This document shows positions 58,122 through 64,000 of a stretch of 64,000 nt of DNA, in pieces. The stretch's first letter is position 1. Each line of letters starts with the position of its first letter. This stretch comes from Cladorhizidae sp. MBARI D1340-BT2 (Eukaryota > Porifera > Demospongiae > Poecilosclerida > Cladorhizidae). The notes beneath the pieces were generated by a model. That model worked only from the letters and a program-made list of their open reading frames with translations. It had not been told where the DNA came from and did no database searches. Location: positions 13,171,816-13,235,815 of the forward strand of contig JAQNBH010000013.1 in NCBI GenBank assembly GCA_028752905.1, in the 5' to 3' direction. A program made the translations under genes and the position numbers.

Positions 58122-58140
58122 GGGGGGGGGGGGGGGGGGG
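58122..58140. repeat. G19 homopolymer
   Basis: An uninterrupted G run just left of the AT-rich 42-bp array. Confidence 0.85.
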
Positions 58141-58164
58141 AGAATTTATAGTCAATTTCATGTG

Positions 58165-59015
58165 CAGTGTATATTATTAATTATATGAGTAGTGTGAACT
58201 GAACTAATGGTAATGTATTATATTATATGAGTAGTGTGAACTGAACTAATGGTAATGTATTATATTATATGAGTAGTGTGAACTGAACTAATGGTAATAT
58301 ATTATATTATATGAGTAGTGTGAACTGAACTAATGGTAATGTATTATATTATATGAGTAGTGTGAACTGAACTAATGGTAATGTATTATATTATATGAGT
58401 AGTGTGAACTGAACTAATGGTAATATATTATATTATATGAGTAGTGTGAACTGAACTAATGGTAATGTATTATATTATATGAGTAGTGTGAACTGAACTA
58501 ATGGTAATGTATTATATTATATGAGTAGTGTGAACTGAACTAATGTTAATGTATTATATTATATGAGTAGTGTGAACTGAACTAATGGTAATGTATTATA
58601 TTATATGAGTAGTGTGAACTGAACTAATGGTAATGTATTATATTATATGAGTAGTGTGAACTGAACTAATGGTAATGTATTATATTATATGAGTGGTGTG
58701 AACTGAACTAATGGTAATATATTATATTATATGAGTAGTGTGAACTGAACTAATGGTAATATATTATATTATATGAGTAGTGTGAACTGAACTAATGTTA
58801 ATGTATTATATTATATGAGTAGTGTGAAACTGAACTAATGGTAATATATTATATTATATGAGTAGTGTGAACTGAACTAATGGTAATATATTATATTATA
58901 TGAGTAGTGTGAACTGAACTAATGGTAATATATTATATTATATATGAGTAGTGTGAACAGAACTAATGGTAATATATTATATTATATGAGTAGGGTGAAC
59001 TGAACTAATGGTAAT
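58165..59015. repeat. 42-bp AT-rich minisatellite, about 20 copies
   Basis: Units of GAGTAGTGTGAACTGAACTA then ATGGTAATGTATTATATTAT; very uniform. Confidence 0.97.
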
Positions 59016-59069
59016 GCTCTTCACACCTCTACAATCATATTGTTTACTTTATTTCCTGGTTGTACATAG

Positions 59070-59117
59070 CTTCTAAGAAGATGAGGGACGCTGCGGCAGA
59101 TGGATCATATGACGAAG
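59070..59117 (+). CDS. Possible small exon encoding SKKMRDAAADGSYDE
   Basis: A TTTCCTGGTTGTACATAG acceptor precedes 48 nt whose only open frame starts after two bases and reads SKKMRDAAADGSYDE, followed by G/GTGCGT. The KMRDAA-type sequence resembles the helix that opens some ankyrin-repeat proteins, but no ankyrin repeat was found downstream, so this remains a guess. Confidence 0.3.
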
Positions 59118-59299
59118 GTGCGTGGTGCCTGCCAGGGTGGGTGTGTGTATAACTAATAGCCCATGACAAACCCAGAAAAAGAGTGATTGTGAAGACTGTT
59201 GACTACATATATAAATATGTACATATATTATATACATATGTGTGTATGTTTGCAAATATAATGTATAGACATGTACATACATAGTATATATGCATGTAC

Positions 59300-59900
59300 A
59301 GTATACCGTATTAGAACATGCGCTATCTATGTACCTCGTGCTGCCTTAGCTGTGTGTACTATTTTATGGCACGTTCTAATCGAAGGCATGCTCTATTATT
59401 TAAAGGAATGCGTACAATAGTTGCACGGGATCTTCCGAGCCCAAATGGTGACAATTACTGATAATAGTTGTGTTCAGGCTCTAGCTGTTGTCTTCTATTC
59501 TAGTTTCGTCTTTTTCATGGCAACTTTGTCACCTGTCGCTTGCGAAGGGATCGATATCATCAGTATCTCTCAACTCTTTTCTGTTGAGTTGGGTCGTCTC
59601 ACTGGCAATATTTCCTGCAGCACTTGGTGTTACTTGCAGACTTTAATTAAAGTGAATTTTCTCATCGTGTTATCATGTGACCCATCTGTGTGTGTCTCGA
59701 CTGAAAAGCCACAACTTTTATTTGATTATGACTTTAGTGGTGACAGGTTGCCTAGCATTCTCCACCCACTCCAGACATCTGTGGATCTCTCATATTTCCT
59801 GCCAGAACTCAGTCTAACCTAGGCCGCATACTACTTCATTCGGGATATGCTGTCTAATTGTTGGCACATTCTAATCAAGGCACGCCTAATCAAGGAAATG
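59300..59900. mobile_element. Possible TE fragment with TTCTAATC-type repeats
   Basis: ATTAGAACATGC (59310) and GCACGTTCTAATCG (59367) are inverted, and GGCACATTCTAATCAAGGCA (59861) repeats the second in direct orientation. A 133-codon frame between them shows no recognised domain. Confidence 0.35.
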
Positions 59901-60802
59901 TTAATTTATTTATTTATTATTATTATTTTTTTTTTTTGCTTCCATGCTAACGACGTCTACCATATTGGACAGGGTGGAGCAAAGGTGCCTAATCTTAGCA
60001 TACATGTATGTGAGGCCTCTGTTGTGTACACATGTCTAGCATAGCAAGTCAGACACACCAAGTCACCTATCATTTTGGTTATTGTAGGTTTCTTTGCCTA
60101 GGAATATAAACCGCATACAAACCAACTTTTGGCCTCATTTTCATGCACCTTGCCCCCCTGCACATTAGAAATTTGGCAAGGGGTCTGGCTCGTACTTTGT
60201 TATTTGAACCATCTCTTTTCAAAATCCTGCACCGGCCTCTGGATGCGTACTTACTCTCTGTGGCTTGGGCAAGTGCCAATGCAGTTCTAGTCAGCCCTTC
60301 ATTATCACCCCACATTGCATGAAACTAGGTAATGTAATCAAGCATCTGCATATTTATATTATATACATAACATTTATATACATGTATACAATATATAGCA
60401 GGGGAGTATTCTGGTGTGCTCCCTGTATTTGTTTGACCCATTTTAGCTTCCAAAATTATTTCAGCTGACACTAGCCCACCAAATATTTTCAGCAGCCTTG
60501 AATCCTTCACCAAATGCAAAAAAAAAAGGGAAACCTTGACTTTATCCTGGAGGGTCATCTATGTACCTGTCTCTCTGCCCCCCCATCACATGACTTGCAG
60601 ACTAAAGTCCATTCATAAAAACATTAGCACCAGAAGCCCCCTAAATGTAACACATGCTGTATTATAAGCAGAACAAATGACCTGCACTCAGCCAGGGCTG
60701 TAACCATGTTCAAAAGAAGAGCCTGTTGCTGATCTTCCACCAAAACATCTGCTGTTTGGTTGGTGGAATTCTCCTGTCAACTGTTACCAGGTCCTCGAAG
60801 GA

Positions 60803-60842
60803 GGTTGCAACAAGACATGGCATGTGCTGATATGTGTATTGT
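60803..60842 (-). repeat. Isolated inverted copy of the 7816-8458 minisatellite core
   Basis: On the minus strand it reads ACACATATCAGCACATGCCA and TGTCTTGTTGCAAC, the core of the 60-bp unit. Confidence 0.7.
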
Positions 60843-60982
60843 CTAGCAAAAATAAAGCTTGAGAGTTGGACTTTGTGGAACTCTATCTAGTCCTCCACAG
60901 CTCAATTATAATGTACAACACAAATAAACAAGAAACCAAACCTTTATTTGATGTGGCTTTAAACAAGACTGTGCCCTTGTAG

Positions 60983-61056
60983 ACCACAACCACTGAGATG
61001 ACCCTTTACCATTTATAATCAAATGACATTTAATGGTCAAGTGTCATCTCATGGCT
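60983..61056. mobile_element. Hairpin MITE, copy 3
   Basis: The left arm ACCACAACCACTGAGATGAC then CCTTTACCATTTATAA pairs imperfectly with TTTAATGGTCAAGTGTCATC on the right. Same family as 6644 and 7449. Confidence 0.65.
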
Positions 61057-61089
61057 TTTCTGTGTACTGTAGTCGAGTGATGGAGGATG

Positions 61090-61445
61090 GAGGACCACAC
61101 CAAGTGTGAGCTTCAGGAATTTTTAGTTGAGTGGTGACCAAGCGTGAGCTTCAGAGTCTCTACGGATTTTCTGTACATTATAGTTGAGTAGTGGAAGACC
61201 ATACCAAGTGTGAGCTTCAGGGTATCCAGGACTTTTCTGTTGAGTAGTGTAGGACTACACCAAGTGTGAGCTTCGGTGTCTCCAGGGCTTTTCTGTTGAG
61301 TGGTGGAGGACCACGCCAAGTGTGAACTTCAGGGTCTCCAGGACTTTTCTGTTCGAGTGGTGGAGGACCACGCCAAGTGTGAGCTTCAGGGTCTCCAGGG
61401 CTTTTCTGTTGAGTGGTGGAGGACCACGCCAAGTGTGAGCTTCAT
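61090..61445. repeat. ~56-58-bp minisatellite, about 6 copies
   Basis: Units of CCAAGTGTGAGCTTCAGGGT, CTCCAGGGCTTTTCTGTTGA and GTGGTGGAGGACCA. Confidence 0.93.
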
Positions 61446-61461
61446 TCTGCTTGCTTAATGT

Positions 61462-61515
61462 TGTTGCCCACTGCACATATCAGCACATACCATATCTTGT
61501 TGCTATTGTTGAATG
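61462..61515 (+). repeat. Isolated direct copy of the 7816-8458 minisatellite core
   Basis: CCACTGCACATATCAGCACA then TACCATATCTTGTTGCTATT matches the 60-bp unit with a few changes. Confidence 0.75.
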
Positions 61516-63029
61516 AACCCACGAGTAGGGTCAGCTACAGCCTCCTTCAAGGACTTGGCAACAGTTCCACAGGAGGTAGAGAATCTGCTACAGCCTCGTT
61601 TGGACTTGTTAATTTTCCCAGAGTGAGAACCCGCAAACCAATCAGCTGGGCACAAGTTATTTGTTCTGTTTACAATTTAGCATGTGAAGTCTTGACTCGA
61701 TTCTATTATTATAAAACAGCACATGATGATAGCGTCATCAACAGTCACTGCTGCCCACGCCTTAGTCTACTGCAGTCGACATGCATTAGAACAGTAGGTT
61801 GTCATCTACAGTCACTGCTACCCTCGCCTTAGTCTACTGCAGTGGACATGCATTAGAACAGTAGGTTGTCTTCTGGTACTCAAGTGTCTGTGAAGGGTCC
61901 TATTTGGCACAAGTTATGCGAGGGGAAAAACAGAGGTCTGTGTAGAAACATAATCCCTTGAAAATGAACATCAGGTTGTTCATACTGCACTACTGGTTCA
62001 CTACCTTAGTGAAGGATTCAAGACAATCTTGGTGTCTTTTGAAGCTAAAATAGGCTGAAACCACCATTTAGGAGGTAAGAGACTGCCAATGTCTAGGAGC
62101 TTTGGTGTTTTGCTTTTGAGGGGGGGGGGGGGGGGGGGAGCATATGTCATCGGTTTGTCTTTGCACTTGAACAGCAAGATTACAAGAACTTGCACTGAAC
62201 AGCAAGATTACAAGAACTTGTGCACTGAACAAACAATTACACAATAATCACCCTTGCATAACCTTTTATGCCCAATAGATCAAAATCAAATTGTTTGTCA
62301 TTAAGCAATTGTTAAAGAAGTTTCTTTGCATGTTGTGTATATCTTTGCCAAAGCTTTTCTGGGAACAGGTTACAGCAAGGAATGCCTTTGAACCCGAAGC
62401 TCTCTCAGTTTATGCTCTTCCATCCATTACACTTTTTATTTTATATGCAGACAGGTTGCTGACAATGTCCTCCTTACTTCTGTTGTCCTCCATTTCTTTG
62501 GTGTTCTGTCTCGTGGCATTCGACTTGGCAAGAAGGCCAAAGATGTTGTTGTGTTCTGCTTGCAGTGCCTACTTGTCAGCATCAGTAGCCAGAGAAATTC
62601 AAAAGTTTGCTCCAGTCTCTTGAGCCTCATCTTGGCTTACTGGCTGAGTTTCTTCTACAGATCTCTTTGCCTGTTTAAAAAACTTTATTTGCTTCTCAAT
62701 TGTGCAAGCAGGTGGGCCTCGTAGCGTGGATGAGCTTGCCTGCGTGACTGTGGCCCTGGTGTACCTCAAGCTCAGCAAGTGCTCAAAGGGAGATGACATC
62801 ATAGATCACTCTTTCTATCACGAAGGACTCAGACTTGAGATTTGGTGCTAAATGGTCAATGTTGATGGAGAACGCAGAACCCTCGCGTTCCACTTCTGCT
62901 TGAACAACTCCTGGTTTTTCTTCAGGCCTATCACTGACTGAAAAAGACAGTCTGACTGGCTGTCTACTGGAAAGTTTTTACATTCCACCTTCTCTGTCGA
63001 AGTAATCCCTGTAGTTCTCTGAAGCAATG
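61516..63029. other. Sequence with a duplicated block and a ~G19 run
   Basis: A ~70-bp near-duplicate (CAGTCACTGCTGCCCACGCC type) lies at 61738-61866 and a G run near 62120. A minus-strand reading at about 62290-62800 looks like eroded coding sequence, but I could not assign it. Confidence 0.5.
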
Positions 63030-64000
63030 AAGCACCTCATCACACTCACAGACTTGTCTACACATGCTCTCTATAAGCTTGTGTAGCATCCATCACACTC
63101 ACACACTTGTCTACACATGCTCTCTATAAGCTTGTGTAGCATCCATCACACTCACAGACTTGTCCACACATGCTCTCTATAAGCTTGTGTAGCATCCATC
63201 ACACTCACAGACTTGTCCACACATGCTCTCTATAAGCTTGTGTAGCATCCATCACACTCACAGACTTGTCCACACATGCTCTCTATAAGCTTGTGTAGCA
63301 TCCATCACACTCACAGACTTGTCCACACATGCTCTCTATAAGCTTGTGCAGCATCCATCACACTCACAGACTTGTCCACACATGCTCTCTATAAGCTTGT
63401 GTAGCATCCATCACACTCACAGACTTGTCCACACATGCTCTCTATAAGCTTGTGCAGCATCCATCACACTCACAGACTTGTCCACACATGCTCTCTATAA
63501 GCTTGTGTAGCATCCATCACACTCACAGACTTGTCTACACATGCTCTCTATAAGCTTGTGTAGCATCCATCACACTCACAGACTTGTCCACACATGCTCT
63601 CTATAAGCTTGTGTAGCATCCATCACACTCACAGACTTGTCCACACATGCTCTCTATAAGCTTGTGTAGCATCCATCACACTCACAGACTTGTCCACACA
63701 TGCTCTCTATAAGCTTGTGTAGCATCCATCACACTCACAGACTTGTCCACACATGCTCTCTATAAGCTTGTGCAGCATCCATCACACTCACAGACTTGTC
63801 CACACATGCTCTCTATAAGCTTGTGTAGCATCCATCACACTCACAGACTTGTCCACACATGCTCTCTATAAGCTTGTGCAGCATCCATCACACTCACAGA
63901 CTTGTCCACACATGCTCTCTATAAGCTTGTGCAGCATCCATCACACTCACAGACTTGTCCACACATGCTCACACATGCTCTCTATAAGCTTGTGTAGCAT
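63030..64000. repeat. 53-bp minisatellite, about 18 copies, running off the right edge
   Basis: Units of GTAGCATCCATCACACTCAC, AGACTTGTCCACACATGC and TCTCTATAAGCTTGT, nearly identical; one unit near 63960 has a duplicated ACACATGCTC. Confidence 0.97.

Noticed and set aside
59070..59117. Assignment of the right-hand exons to an ankyrin-repeat gene
   Set aside because: Only a helix-like KKMRDAAADG start was seen; no ankyrin repeat follows and exon phases do not match, so no name was given.
62290..62810. Eroded coding sequence on the minus strand
   Set aside because: Short frames are protein-like in places but carry no motif I can assign to a gene or transposase family.

Overview
This is nuclear DNA from an animal, most likely an invertebrate. 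The evidence is a spliced DRG2 GTPase gene with GT-AG introns, a four-trefoil fascin, a cytoplasmic actin with CCAAT, CArG and TATA elements, a tubulin-tyrosine-ligase-like (TTL) gene, a decayed non-LTR retrotransposon and many minisatellites. A sponge or another early-branching or marine invertebrate would fit, but nothing here fixes the species. It is not bacterial or viral.

Layout. From 1 to 45794 the + strand carries the last nine coding exons of DRG2 (786 nt including the stop, 261 residues) spread over about 44.8 kb. The N-terminal exons with the P-loop lie off the left edge. The introns (334, 13718, 624, 16339, 5618, 3191, 2422 and 1742 nt) are mostly tandem repeats: I count about 40 separate arrays of many different periods, covering more than half of the gene. 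Some arrays contain copies or look-alikes of nearby splice sites. The clearest is the 48-bp array of intron 7, whose unit contains the last codons and 5' splice site of the exon before it.

From 45795 to 52588 the sequence becomes compact. Fascin (minus strand, no intron in the CDS) lies tail to tail with DRG2. It is head to head with an actin gene across only 422 bp, which carry GC-box, CCAAT, CArG and TATA motifs. Only 149 bp after the actin stop comes a TTL-domain gene with an N-terminal hydrophobic segment. Its second intron contains a pyrimidine-rich minisatellite with no AG dinucleotide for about 967 nt before the true acceptor.

From 52589 to 64000 there is little recognisable coding sequence: a degenerate LINE reverse transcriptase on the minus strand (about 53733-55060), a possible first exon of an unidentified gene (55339-55461) with a tentative second exon (59070-59117), hairpin MITE-like elements and six more minisatellites, the last running off the right edge.

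Functionally, actin and fascin (filament and filament bundler) share a promoter region and may be co-expressed. DRG2 and the TTL-like gene have no obvious link to them. All repeat periods, copy numbers and edges were read by eye and are approximate; exon borders come from GT-AG sites plus frame and known family sequence.
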